Assembly (NCBI GenBank): GCA_964017065.1
Contig: OZ024789.1
Coordinates: 5,024,018-5,088,017, forward strand
Length of the DNA: 64,000 nucleotides
From: Haliclona indistincta
Lineage: Eukaryota; Porifera; Demospongiae; Haplosclerida; Chalinidae
Direction of reading: 5' to 3'
This document shows, in pieces, positions 35,476 to 44,990 of the stretch. The notes under the pieces were generated by a model, which was given only the letters and a program-made list of their open reading frames with translations, was not told where the DNA came from and did not search any database. How positions within the stretch are numbered: the stretch's first letter is position 1; each line of letters starts with the position of its first letter. A program made the position numbers and the translations under genes.

Positions 35476-36072
35476 TAGCCTCGTCCCCAGGCCAATTTCT
35501 TAGGAAATTAGGCCTGGTAACAACGGACTCGCGCATGCGCCAATTTTTCCGCGAGAAATACGTACATGACGCACGTAATGGGCGGGGCCTATCGTTAACT
35601 CGTCATCGCAATCAGCTGTTTGCTCAGACATGGCTTCAGCTAATCGACTACGTACTTGGTCTACCATTAAAGCAATCAAGGGTGTAATAACTAAAACAGC
35701 ACTGACATCAGTTAAAGCTAGCTTATAGTCAAAAACGAACGGTAAGGTGTGGAAACACAGGCTCTTGCCAAAACCTGTCGGTAGCCAAACAAAAACGTCC
35801 CTTCCATTGTAAACCGCGTTGATAGCTGTGCGTTGCTCCGGCTTCAGAACTAGATCTGGCGTCCCTAACTTCTGCAGCGCGTAAGTAACCGAGCTAGAGA
35901 ATTCAACAGCCATAACGGTGGAACGAGTCGGCAGTACAGTATACTGATTATGACGTTAGACTGTCACGGTTATAACACAATAATATACGGTTTCCCAAAT
36001 ATTTGGGAAAAATTAGCGCATGCGCGAGCCGTTGTTACCAGGCTGTCTTTTAGCAGCCTGGGGACGAGGCTA
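35476..36072. mobile_element. 597-bp TIR element carrying a helicase fragment, 10-bp TSD
   Basis: Ends TAGCCTCGTCCCCAGGC and GCCTGGGGACGAGGCTA, with a second inverted block GGCCTGGTAACAACGG/CCGTTGTTACCAGGC. The flanks are CTGTCCCTCA on both sides (35,466-35,475 and 36,073-36,082). The terminus is clearly related to the 33,453 element, so the two are one superfamily. It contains a RecQ-like gene piece. Confidence 0.85.
35500..35913 (-). pseudogene. RecQ-like helicase N-terminal fragment inside a TIR element
   Basis: 138 codons on minus. LKPEQRTAINAVYNGRDVF is the Q-motif region, LPTGFGKSLCF is the helicase motif I (Walker A), and VLVITPLIALMVDQV is motif Ia. Motif II (DEAH) and everything after are missing, and the C-terminal 40 residues look like read-through of element sequence. 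It is therefore a captured or residual 5' exon, not an enzyme. It may be a captured host gene piece or the rest of an autonomous element's helicase. Confidence 0.8.
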
Positions 36073-36206
36073 CTGTCCCTCAGTCCTCCTAGTGCTAGAA
36101 AATAATTCGTGTCGTACTCTTCTGTGCCTACCTACTACTTTCGTACTCGTCTGTGCTACCTACTAGACTGTCGTACTCGTCTGTGCCTATGGCTCGGCCT
36201 TAATAG

Positions 36207-36270
36207 TCAGGCGTGGCCCGACTCATCGCTTGCCGTAGACGCGATGGGTCGGGCCACGCCTGACTAGGCT
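36207..36270. repeat. 64-bp palindromic hairpin element
   Basis: TAGTCAGGCGTGGCCCGAC and its exact inverse GTCGGGCCACGCCTGACTA enclose about 26 bases. Tandem CGTACTCGTCTGTGC repeats (about 36,112-36,186) lie just before it. Confidence 0.85.
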
Positions 36271-36505
36271 CGGCCTATGGCCAATGTCATTATGTCATAG
36301 TTCATAATTCGTATAAGTGCAGCTAAGCGAGTTGTGCTTGATACGATCAAATCCCGAGGTGACACCCTGGGTATATGACGGGGATTTGACAGCTTCTCGT
36401 GCCCTGTGGGTGGGGGAATTGACAATTAAAAGTTTCAAATCCCCACCATTGCCCCACATCGTCCCGGGAGGGGGGGGGTGGGGGTACACATTGATAAGTG
36501 CATTA

Positions 36506-37062
36506 GTAGTACAGGACTAGTAGAAGCACCCACTACAATGCTACATGACAACAACTCAATAACTATCTTGATTTTATCATCAAATTGGACAACTTCATAT
36601 TCAAAAGTTCATCAGATATGTTTAAGTTTTCAGTATAATACTACACTAACCCAATTATATCTAAACAACACTGGACTTGTAGTCACAAAGGATACTGCTC
36701 AGGCACTCACTACAATGCTTCAAATGAATAAGTCACTTACACATCTTGACTTAGCTTATAACGATGACTTATCTGACTCAGGAGCTTACTGTGTGTCTCA
36801 CGCTACTTCACTAGTGTACTTGGATCTTAGGAACACAGGAATAACTGATAAAGGAGCAGAGTACATTGCTCAAACTATCAATTCCAATAATTCACTAGAA
36901 TCGCTCTTGATTGATAATAACAATATCACGGATGATGGCTTTGCTTATATTGCCAAATCACTCAAAACAGCTTATTCACTGAGTTTTTTGTCTATTTATC
37001 CCAATCCTGGACGTTGTAGTCATCTTCAATATCCATGGCGAGTATCAATAAAAAACCTGTGA
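36506..37062 (+). CDS. NLR-D terminal LRR segment
   Basis: It resumes the LRR frame after the outer TIR element: GLVEAPTTMLHDNNSITILI, then YLNNTGLVVTKDTAQALTTM and SLVYLDLRNTGITDKGAEYI, ending at a stop that matches NLR-A. No start or upstream exon of its own; the start ATG in track at 36,478 lies in transposon sequence. Confidence 0.6.
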
Positions 37063-37364
37063 TGATAAATATTACAGGGTTTTGTAGCTACAGAGGATAC
37101 TGCTCAGGCAATACATTCTCAGAAGCAGGAGGAGCTCACTGTGTCTCTAAGGTCTTCAACACAAAACAATAGTTCACATGAATCTTGCTCAGGCTCACAA
37201 TCATACTCTAATGTATCTAACAGCAGTATTACTATAAAAGGACTTGTTCACATTTCTGCATCTCTCGAGACGAAGACCAACTTGAGAAACTGAAAATTGA
37301 CAATAACCCTATTGCAAAAAGTGCAGTAAGACCTGTTCAAGAAAAGAATCTACGAAATGAGTAG
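37063..37364 (+). pseudogene. Decayed LRR fragment downstream of NLR-D
   Basis: Counterpart of 10,500-10,835, with extra deletions. VSNSSITIKG and the DNNPIAKSAV region remain readable in pieces. Confidence 0.55.
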
Positions 37365-38897
37365 TACCAGTATTCACATCATCAAAGTGAAATGTTTATG
37401 AAAATTTTTTTATTTATTGTTTACTATAAAAATGAGGGAAGTTAATTAACAAACATAAGTTGGGTAGTTTAGATGACTCGTCCTTCTTTAATGATACTCT
37501 TAATAACCTGATCATGGCAACCAAACTGGTAAACAAGATGCTCCCATCTGTTCAGAGTGAAGGGTTTTTACAGTATAAATGCATTCCATACTCACTCACC
37601 TTGGAGCATTCAGGATGAGTATGTCAGCCATCTTGTTCTTCTCCAGAGAGCCGCAGCGATCGGACAGACCGAGAGCAGCAGCAGCATTGATAGTGGCAGC
37701 AGCTAGAGCCTCCTCCATGGACATCCTCAGAGTAACACAAGCTAGGTGCATCACCAGGGGCTGCATGGAGGTGGTGCTCATCATGAAAGAGATGTGTATC
37801 AATCACACATGCTCGCTTCATACACATTGCATATACTAACAACAGACATTTGAAGATAAGCATAATAATTGTATTTGAGTGATTTGAGGTATAATCTTAT
37901 CGTGAGAGGTGACAAGAATGGTGATCCATGAATGACTCACCATTGACATGCAGTAGGCGTTAGGATTGAAGTCACTGCCCAAAGCTACTGCAACACCTAA
38001 AATAGAGTAATCAAGATTTTAATCTTTCATGACTTTCTAGTATGCTATAACTTTTACACAAAGAGGCCATAACTGTAAAACTATGAACGTGTTAAAATTT
38101 GATGAAGTTTTAAAAATGCTTAGTAAATTTGGTACTGCTACAAATACACAAGCATTGAAGAAACCACCAAACTGCTATGTGACAGCCAGTTATAAATGTA
38201 TACGCCTATAGTACCAGCCCCCACTGAGTTGACCAATCTTGTATCATCATAGCTGACCATGTTCCATCATCTCTCTTGCTGGAGGAGGCTTCAGTCTCAG
38301 GATGTAAGCTGTGGTAGGGAGAAGCACAGCGACCACGCCAGCATCAGCCATGGCTGTGATACCAGTCTGTGTCACCTCCTCAAGATGGCTGACAGCAAGA
38401 GCACCAACCTCAGCAGCAAGCTAGAAAAAACAAAGGATGAACAAAAATAATTATTATAGTTAATTTTCATACACATGTAAAAAATCAAACAATTTTTTTA
38501 GAATTGCAACTTCTAGATAAGAGAGAAAGCTATACAATGTGGTCTCTGCTGCTGGTTTATGCTAAAAATTAGGTATGCCTTGTGCATACAAAGCTGTTGT
38601 GTTTTGATCACGTGCACACAGACCTCTCCTGAGTTCATTGAGTGGAGTTCATCGCCGTGGAAATTGATATTCCAGCCTGCTTGCTTGCCTGTCTGGAGAA
38701 TTTCTCGAGTTTGATCAGTGTTGAAGACACCTTTTTCGCAGAATACATCAATGTTGTCTACGCGCAGTTCCCCAGATAAGCAAAGATCAGCTATAGCTGG
38801 TATTTGGGTGTTTATAACATCCTGGGTAGCCTCATCAGATGTGCTACCTCTGAAAGGAAACAATTATCAAGTGAACCTTTACAACACAGCACTGGAA

Positions 38898-38990
38898 GAG
38901 AGAGAGAGAGAGAGAGGGTGAGAGAGAGAGAGAGAGACAGAGAAAGAGGGAGAGAGTGACCTAGGGTGAGAAAGAAAGAGAGAGAGAGAA
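38898..38990. repeat. (GA)n microsatellite in AMDHD1 copy 2 intron
   Basis: Shorter GA tract at the same intron position as 12,368-12,600. Confidence 0.9.
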
Positions 38991-39027
38991 AAGAGGAGAG
39001 AGCTGAAAAGATTGGGCGAGAGAGAAA

Positions 39028-39606
39028 TTAAGGGTGGATCGCCCTAACATCAGGATTACAAATATTTTGGTTTCTACTGTTAGTTGAAGGATTGCTCAGT
39101 CACACTGATCACCCAAGAAAGTCGCCATTCGTCTTGTGGGCGTAGCAAGCTCCACCCAATGACGAAAAAGTGCGTGTCTTTCCTAGGCATGCCACACCCA
39201 CACAAAATGTCAGACATAAACTTTGGTACACAAGGAAGAAAACTATGTATGGGATTTTGCAAAAAGGTCTCTGTCTGTAAGTTACAGAAGGGCGAATATT
39301 TAATGAGAAGACACGATTTCGGCAAAAATCCCCTACCAGCAAGAGCGATGGAAGAAGATACATTTCCTTTTGCCAGAGCGCCAAAAAAGGCCACCTCTTG
39401 CCCTCCCGCCCTCCCCACAACCCACCCACCCCTATGTGGGTCTCTCGTGATTGCAGAGAACGAAATAATTTTGTTCCAAATACGGCAAGTGCTATTGGAG
39501 TGTGGGTACACGCATTTTCCGTGTAAAACGGGCAAGTAATAGCCAGGACACTGTAGATTATATTGTGCAAAGGGCAGCAAGAAAGAATAGTTCGGGTAAT
39601 CCTGGC
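39028..39606. mobile_element. 0.58-kb insertion in AMDHD1 copy 2 intron, flanked by TTAA
   Basis: Block A reads GAGAGAAAGATAGAGG continuously (12,630-12,645). Block B has GAGAGAAA, then TTAAGGGTGGATCGCC to AATCCTGGCTTAA, then GATAGAGG. TTAA at both edges (39,028-39,031 and 39,607-39,610) would suit a piggyBac or Kolobok type, but I see no convincing terminal inverted repeats, and the block A site has no TTAA. No domain in the ORFs on either strand. Confidence 0.55.
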
Positions 39607-40803
39607 TTAAGATAGAGGAAATGACTGAGACGTGCACTAATGTGACTGAGGTGATGACAAAAGTAGTGTATAAACATTCATGAGTGTGAACATACACGTA
39701 CACAGACTAGAAAAGACAGATGGAATTCAGGAATGTTTATATTGACAAGTACATACATTCTTCGGTAAAAGCAGATTTTAAACAATACTGTACATAATCT
39801 TTATATTAGGTTTAATGTTTACACTTACTTGGGCACAGCATGTGCTCCACAGTAAGTCACTGATACACTCATCTTGTGCTCCCTCCTCACTATCTCTATT
39901 GCTCTCAGCATCTTCACTTCGCTGTCCAAGTCGAGACCGTAGCCCGTCTTTGCCTCTACAGTGGTGGTACCACACTTCATCATGGCTGACAGTCGCTTAG
40001 AGAAGGAGGCAGCAAGTTGGTCTAGTCCAGCTTTATGAACACAGCTGACAGTGTAATAGATTCCTCCTCCACTGGCGTGTATGTCCATATAGCTAGCACC
40101 AGCAAGCTGTGCATGGAGAAAGGAGGCTATAAACTGTTGAACATGTGAGCCCATTGATACGTGCCCATGCACATTTTACAAAGTAGTAGGAAGTTATGAC
40201 AATGTGACGTTATGACAATATACCATAATGATACTTGTCCACATTTTACTGTAGGAAGTTATAACAACATTATGTTATTTCAGAAAAACGATAACATGTC
40301 TATGATCACCATTATGAGCACTTTAGATACCATTCTTGTGATCTGTAAACCAAACCCGGAAGAGAGTAACCTGATACACATACTTTTCTAGAAATGATAA
40401 AATTCTTGCTGTACCATTAATTTTGCTATGATCATCATTTGTCCTCTTTAGATGCATCTAGATGTTAAAAGTACCATACCATGCAGGATTGCAGGTCTCA
40501 CAAAAAACAACATCCGAAATGAAATATTACTTGCTGACAAGGATGCTTCTCTTTCCTCAACTTACAGTACACCATTCAATGGTGCAAATTCAATTTATAC
40601 TGTATTGGCACACAGTATTGACAGTATTGACAGTTAATGTATACATTAAAAAACACATAGTCACGTACACACAACCCTTTGATGCTGTAAACATCTCAAC
40701 TGAAAACTGAAATTCACAACGTTTGAAAAAGTGTGATTGTAGTTATCAACTTATAACTATCTCATAATACAGGTGAACGTGACCAAAGCATCACTGAGCT
40801 CAC

Positions 40804-40887
40804 TATATAAGAGAGGACACATTCTGTGTCCCACCAGTTCTCAGTCGCTGTCACCTTGAGTATATCTCACTGGACAAGACGTCAAGT
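40804..40887 (+). promoter_or_regulatory. NHL-2 TATA box and 5' leader
   Basis: TATATAAG at 40,804-40,811, 84 bp before the ATG, in the shared block CACTGAGCTCACTATATAAG / GAGGACACATTCTGTGT. Confidence 0.78.
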
Positions 40888-41730
40888 ATGAAACTCCTCT
40901 CCTTGCTGACGGTGGCTATTGTCCTAATCGGCATAGCCACACAAGCCTTTGCCTGCTACTATGAGAGGATGTCTCGTAGCCCAAACTACGCAATGATTAC
41001 CAAGCCAAAGAAAACCATCAATGTTCCCAATCCTCACGGTATTTGTGTCGCTCCCAATGGTAACTTTGCTGTCATGATGTGGAATAATGCCAAAAAGATT
41101 CGCATATACTACAGCTGTGGAAAACTGATGAAGGAAGTTGATCTTAGCAAACAAGGTTTTAAAATTAGTGGTGATTGTGCATTCACAGACCGCAATCTCT
41201 ACGTGGCTGACCGTATTGGAAGAAAAGTATACGTACTGTCAACAATTGGAAAGTTCATTCGATCTTTCACTACTGGATCAGTGCATACTCTTCGCATTGC
41301 AGCATGTCAAGATCGGCTTTACCTCACTACGAGTGGTGCTGGGCAAAATGTCCTTGCGTACAATACCAATGGTGGACTGATACGTCGCATTAGTGTACCA
41401 GGTAATGCACGTGGCATTGCAGTGGGCATAGATGGTAACTTGCATGTTTCGAATTGGCAGAGAAAACAAGTGTATGTCTACACTCCTGAAGGAAGACGAG
41501 TCAGTGTAACAACCTACAAAGAATTCCAGTATGCTGATGGTCTAGCAATGGACACTGCAGGCAACCTCCTTATTGCTGATTATGGTAAGGGTAAAGTGGC
41601 GGTTTACACTCCGTGTGGAGCACTGATCAAGACCATTCGAACGACTCGAAATGCAGCTGACGTTGAGATTGGCAACGATGGAACAATACTGGTGGCAGAT
41701 TATGGTTCCCACAAAGTTTTGATGTTCTAA
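40888..41730 (+). CDS. NHL-2: secreted six-bladed NHL-type beta-propeller
   Basis: Intact single-exon gene, 280 residues. Signal peptide ending in AFA, mature start CYYERMSRSPNY. The six blades are recognisable (PHGICVAPNGNFAVM, DCAFTDRNLYVAD, ACQDRLYLTTSGAGQ, AVGIDGNLHVSN, GLAMDTAGNLLIAD, VEIGNDGTILVAD). It is the block B partner of NHL-1 but differs most in blade 2 and 3 surface loops (DRIGRKVYVLSTIGKFIRSF against DCHGKKVYELSTLGEFVRIF). Divergence concentrated in loops would fit selection on a binding face; I have not calculated it. Confidence 0.9.
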   Translation: MKLLSLLTVAIVLIGIATQAFACYYERMSRSPNYAMITKPKKTINVPNPHGICVAPNGNFAVMMWNNAKKIRIYYSCGKLMKEVDLSKQGFKISGDCAFTDRNLYVADRIGRKVYVLSTIGKFIRSFTTGSVHTLRIAACQDRLYLTTSGAGQNVLAYNTNGGLIRRISVPGNARGIAVGIDGNLHVSNWQRKQVYVYTPEGRRVSVTTYKEFQYADGLAMDTAGNLLIADYGKGKVAVYTPCGALIKTIRTTRNAADVEIGNDGTILVADYGSHKVLMF

Positions 41731-42837
41731 CCAGCAACCAACAGAGACTATGAGCCATAGTTTACTAGTATAGAGACTAGTGTGTGTTTGTTGTAGATTA
41801 TTCATTAGATTATGTAGAGTGCTCATTTCTGGTTATGAATTTTAATTCTTGTAAAAGAAAAAATATGTGTATATGCTGACAATAATGCAATGAGATACCG
41901 TATAGCTAGAAATTTTGGAGGACAAAATTTTGGCAAATGTCCTAGATTTTGCGTTTGGCGACTAATATTTAGGCGCCCAGCGCCTGGCTCACGTATTGCT
42001 GTAATAGAAAAACAGATTTTGGCACCGGATTTTGGCGGATGCTTGACGATTCGCCAAATTCGCCAAAATTTTAGTCCACCAAAATATCTAGCTATACGGT
42101 ACAATGTGTAATGACGCTAGTATGGTAGGGAAAAGAACACATTCATGTGAATTCGTCTGCTTACATGTATTCCTCACAATAGGCACGTACCTGTGACACA
42201 ACTCACAGGTACGTGCCTGTGAGTTGTGTCACTCACAGCATTCATACCTCTGGGAGGAATCAATGTATAGAAACAATGAGAACACTACTTCAAACCTGTG
42301 GTAAGTGATCAGACTCTCACCCAGAGCCTACCAAATCCTTATCTCCGGATTTGGAGAACTCTTATCCAGAGAAATTCTTATCTATCCACATGTGGTTTGC
42401 AAGAAGAAAGAATGTTTAACCGAAATTCTGCCTCACATGTTCAAAACAAAATTTAACTTACAAAATATACCAGCTATGAGGTAATGAGTTATTCTGATGA
42501 TAGAGAACAGATTTCTTGGTCAGTGAACATGGGATCAGTCACATAACTACATCACAGACAGTGTAATCTGGTTACAAGAATTTGTTCTCTTTATACACTA
42601 CAACACTAAATGTAAGTTATACACCAAGATAAATACGAGTATCAAAATTCACACATTTACCAACAACGACGTGTATCTAACAGTTTTAAACTATGTGTGA
42701 AGTCGCTAATGTAAATTATCGGCAGCATGGCGTGAAGGGATACCACGAGGACGGCAATCAAGACTGCTTCTGTAAGTATAGCCCTACTAAAGCTTGCGAT
42801 TGATTGCTTTTTTGACATGCCACATTGTACTGAACTG
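41731..42837. other. NHL-2 3' spacer with MITE and shared repeats
   Basis: 3' flank CCAGCAACCAACAGAGACTA, then the TA-flanked MITE (41,898-42,099), a palindromic 20-bp local duplication (42,184-42,232, ACAGGTACGTGCCTGTGAGT), and a segment of about 170 bp (42,310-42,480, CTACCAAATCCTTATCTCCG) that recurs at about 51,205, 60,545 and, diverged, 44,570, 54,030 and 63,360. No gene. Confidence 0.6.
41898..42099. mobile_element. 202-bp TA-flanked MITE
   Basis: Ends CCGTATAGCTAGAAATTTTG and inverse CCGTATAGCTAGATATTTTG, flanked by TA. The inner inverted block is GACAAAATTTTGGC-like. Tc1/mariner-type non-autonomous element; a second, disrupted copy is at 48,257-50,793. Confidence 0.85.
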
Positions 42838-43080
42838 ATGATCATGAAGTTTGAAGGCCTTGAAGAAGACCAGGTGTACGAGAACGAGCTATTGTTAGTG
42901 GAGTCGCAGGCGTACGAAGAGGAACAAGAGCACCAGGAACTGGTAGCATCACAAGCATACAAAGATGAAGAAGAGAGCCTAAGAGATAAGTATGCTAATA
43001 TGCAGAGCGAAGATTTTACCGTTGATTCGCTGGCTAGAGGACGAGGGGTTCACAATAGAAGCAATAGAAGGCCTCAGTAG
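42838..43080 (+). CDS. Small acidic protein, unknown (copy 1)
   Basis: 80 codons from the conserved MIMKFEGLEEDQVYEN start. A Glu-rich motif repeats inside: VESQAYEEEQEHQEL, VASQAYKDEEES. The same reading frame is kept in three copies (51,724 and 61,080), but lengths differ downstream, and the opposite strand is also open. No family recognised; may be part of a spliced gene starting at ATGGCACGAAGG (51,608; in this copy that ATG is followed by a TGA). Weak candidate. Confidence 0.3.
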   Translation: MIMKFEGLEEDQVYENELLLVESQAYEEEQEHQELVASQAYKDEEESLRDKYANMQSEDFTVDSLARGRGVHNRSNRRPQ

Positions 43081-43402
43081 AATCTTCTATAGACATCCCT
43101 GGATTCTTATTCTTCAATATCTAGTATTACAGCCTGCAATAATTGCAGAGATAGTTCATTGCAATTATAATCATCTGAAGAGAACATAGTGTGCCACAGC
43201 ATGCCATTCAGTGGATTGCCCTTATCTTCATCAGCCGAAAGGTAAGCCACGATTTCCTTTCTACTCTCGACCGATCACCTTGCTACTTTCTTCTTTTGCA
43301 CAAACGATTTTGTGATGCAGTCCTCGAAGGCGGCTTTTCTGACACTGAAATGTGACTACTTCATTTTCAGCAGCCCGAACGTTTGACACGTGTGTGTGGT
43401 TG

Positions 43403-43516
43403 CGCAATCCATGGATCGCGCAAGTGCTGGGCAATCCATGGATTGCCCACGCAAAGCACGGATCCATACTTTGAGCAGCGCAATCCATAGATTGTCCCGA
43501 TCCATGGTTTGCGCAT
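43403..43516. repeat. Cluster of CAATCCATGGATTG palindromes
   Basis: Three nested palindromes in a row: GCGCAATCCATGGATCGCGC, GGGCAATCCATGGATTGCCC, and a longer inverted pair GCGCAATCCATAGATTG...CGATCCATGGTTTGCGC. Unique in the window and not at the other NHL spacers. Function unknown. Confidence 0.7.
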
Positions 43517-43572
43517 AACATATATATACGTTGAAGTATTTCAGTAATGCTGTTTTACAACTAGAATATACA

Positions 43573-43654
43573 GAGCTGACTATAACAAGAGAGGACACAT
43601 TCTGTGTCTCACCAGTTCTCAGTCGCTGTCACCTTGAGTATATCTCACTGAACA
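43573..43654 (+). promoter_or_regulatory. Orphan NHL promoter/leader without a gene
   Basis: GAGCTGACTATAACAAGAGA then GGACACATTCTGTGTCTCAC through TTGAGTATATCTCACTGAAC is the NHL 5' leader, but the TATA is altered to TATAACAAG and the coding region is missing; NHL 3'-flank sequence follows immediately. A relic of a deleted NHL gene. Confidence 0.7.
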
Positions 43655-44032
43655 GGAACTGTGCCTGCATGAGAGTGAGTTATGTGGTACATATGTATGG
43701 GCCCATCGTAAGCAAAGTACTGTCCAAGAAATTCCATCAGAGTCATCAACTATTATTTTGAAGTACTTTATTACAAAGGTACATAACATTTTTAATAGCA
43801 GTGCAATTAATCATTAAAGTAATTTCAACTACTTTCATCAGTATTATCTGAGAGACCTGAGCAGTACACACCATATACGATGCAATCAAACAAGACAGCA
43901 AAACTATCTGAACCAATGGTCCAATGCTATTGCATGTACAATGTGCAATGAAAACAGCAACCCTTAAATACTCTTAAGCATTAATGCTATAATTATTTTA
44001 AGGGATAATTCTAACTAAAGTATCACTGAAGT

Positions 44033-44384
44033 AAAGGTGCGTTCACATGGACTATGCAAAGTGGATCGAATACGCATTCAATCCGGTTTGTCAGTGTTCA
44101 CATGAATCCGCTTGAAATCAATGCGAATGCGCATTGTGTTCACTCCACCTCTGGAGGTAGATTGAAAGTGGATTGGAAGCGGGTGCACACCGTCGCGAGT
44201 AAACCTTCATAATGGACATTTGTAGCATCGTTGAAGGCTAAGAAGAGTGGAGCGTAGCTTTTTGAGCTGCGCAATTCGCTACTTGGGAACGCTCGTGATG
44301 CGCATTGAATTAGCTTCCAATTCGCATTGGCGGTTTTGGGGATACAATGCACATCAAGAGTGGATTCCATGTCAACGCGTCTTT
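44033..44384. mobile_element. 352-bp MITE-like element (AAAGGTGCGTTCACATG termini)
   Basis: AAAGGTGCGTTCACATGG at the left pairs imperfectly with CCATGTCAACGCGTCTTT at the right; inner inverted blocks include TGGATTCCATG-type and GCGAATGCGCATT motifs. Right-end fragments of it persist at about 53,755-53,860 and 63,089-63,194. Confidence 0.6.
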
Positions 44385-44714
44385 CAGAGAGGAAATATTC
44401 TGTATCTCACCAGTTCTCAGTTGCTGATGTACAAAACAGTATGGCTGGTATAATTTGTGAGGTTAAATTTCGTTCGAGCGAACAGAATTGAGCACATTGA
44501 TTGTGTATGATATACAATGAGAACACTGCTTCAAACCTGTGGTAAGTGATCAGACTATCACTCATGGAGCCTACCAAATCCAGAGATATTCTTATCTAGG
44601 ATTGTGTCAAGAAAAGGCAACCAGGTGTGGTTTGTAAGAAGAACGAAAATTTAGCTGAAATTCTGCCTCTCATTATTCCAAACAAAATTTTGCCTGCTTA
44701 TTTTCAATTTTGAA

Positions 44715-44990
44715 AAACAAGTGTATATCTACACTCCTGAAGGAAGACGAGTCAGTGTAACAACCTACCAGGAAGTCCAGGTAGGTATAGCAATGGACAC
44801 AGCAGGCAACCTTCTTATTGCTGAGCATGATAAGGGTAAAGTTAAGGTTTACAGTCCGTGTGGAGCACTGATCAAGACCATTCGAACGGGAACTCGACAT
44901 TCAACTGATGTTTAGATTGGTAATGGTGAAATAGTAATGGTAGCAGACCTATTGGCGGCAAAGTCCTTATGTACCAGCAACCAACAGAGA
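44715..44990 (+). pseudogene. NHL-5: C-terminal NHL fragment
   Basis: Only the last 2.3 blades remain: KQVYIYTPEGRRVSVTTYQE, AMDTAGNLLIAEHDKGKVKV, SPCGALIKTIRTGTRHSTDV, then an in-frame TAG at 44,913-44,915 where others have GAG, and a broken last blade. It lacks six codons around the usual ADGLAMD. It follows the shared 170-bp repeat directly. Confidence 0.85.

Larger units (their letters stand above)
33302..36502. mobile_element. Outer TIR element (TTA target duplication) in NLR-D LRR exon
   Basis: The termini TGCACTTATCAATATGTACC and inverse TGCACTTATCAATGTGTACC continue through a G/C-rich block (CCCTCCCGGGAC) and GTGGGGCAATGGTGGGG, about 65 bp in all. Flanked by TTA on both sides (33,299-33,301 and 36,503-36,505); NLR-A has a single CTTAG at the site. 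A 3-bp TTA duplication suggests PIF/Harbinger. About 0.6 kb is its own sequence; the rest is two later nested insertions. No transposase seen. Confidence 0.85.
29766..37062 (+). pseudogene. NLR-D: paralogue of NLR-A, broken by four kinds of lesion
   Basis: Exon 1 29,766-29,802, exon 2 29,879-30,191 and exon 3 from 30,336, colinear with NLR-A. Death-fold, NACHT (GAPGGGKST, FIFDGWDEFP) and LRR coding are all present. Lesions: a 4-bp insertion (TATA) at about 29,909-29,912 shifts exon 2 shortly before MKGADGEPMK; a frameshift at about 31,665-31,685 separates NACHT from linker; an in-frame TAA at 32,203-32,205 replaces a CAA of NLR-A; and a 3.2-kb nested insertion at 33,302-36,502 splits the LRRs. 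LRR coding resumes at 36,506 (SSTGLVEAPTTMLHDN) and ends in RVSIKNL and a stop. A start at the exon-2 ATG 29,915 could rescue only the death domain. Confidence 0.88.
37469..40106 (-). pseudogene. AMDHD1: Partial imidazolonepropionase (AMDHD1), copy 2
   Basis: Six minus exons: 40,106-39,829, 38,849-38,624, 38,420-38,258, 37,996-37,941, 37,760-37,600 and 37,547-37,469, the same sizes as copy 1 except that the first keeps the 84 bp lost there (it reads LDQLAASFSKRLSAMMKCGT, TTVEAKTGYGLDLDSE). Conserved motifs are CGAHAVPK, NFHGDELH, GSDFNPNAYC and WEHLVYQFG. Frame is open through every exon, so this C-terminal two thirds could be functional if N-terminal exons exist. None with the HTHPVW metal motif is recognisable before NHL-2. 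Either a truncated duplicate or a gene whose 5' exons lie far away with NHL genes in the intron. Confidence 0.8.
29540..41800. repeat. Segmental duplication, block B (second copy of block A)
   Basis: Same gene order as block A: NLR-D plus, AMDHD1 copy 2 minus, NHL-2 plus. The start matches the left edge of the window (CTTGATCAATATCATTAATT at 29,570 against position 31). The end matches beyond NHL-1. Confidence 0.85.

Noticed and set aside
39080..39703. 207-codon minus and 151-codon plus frames in the 0.58-kb insertion
   Set aside because: Overlap on opposite strands, absent from block A, no recognisable domain; judged chance frames in inserted repeat DNA.
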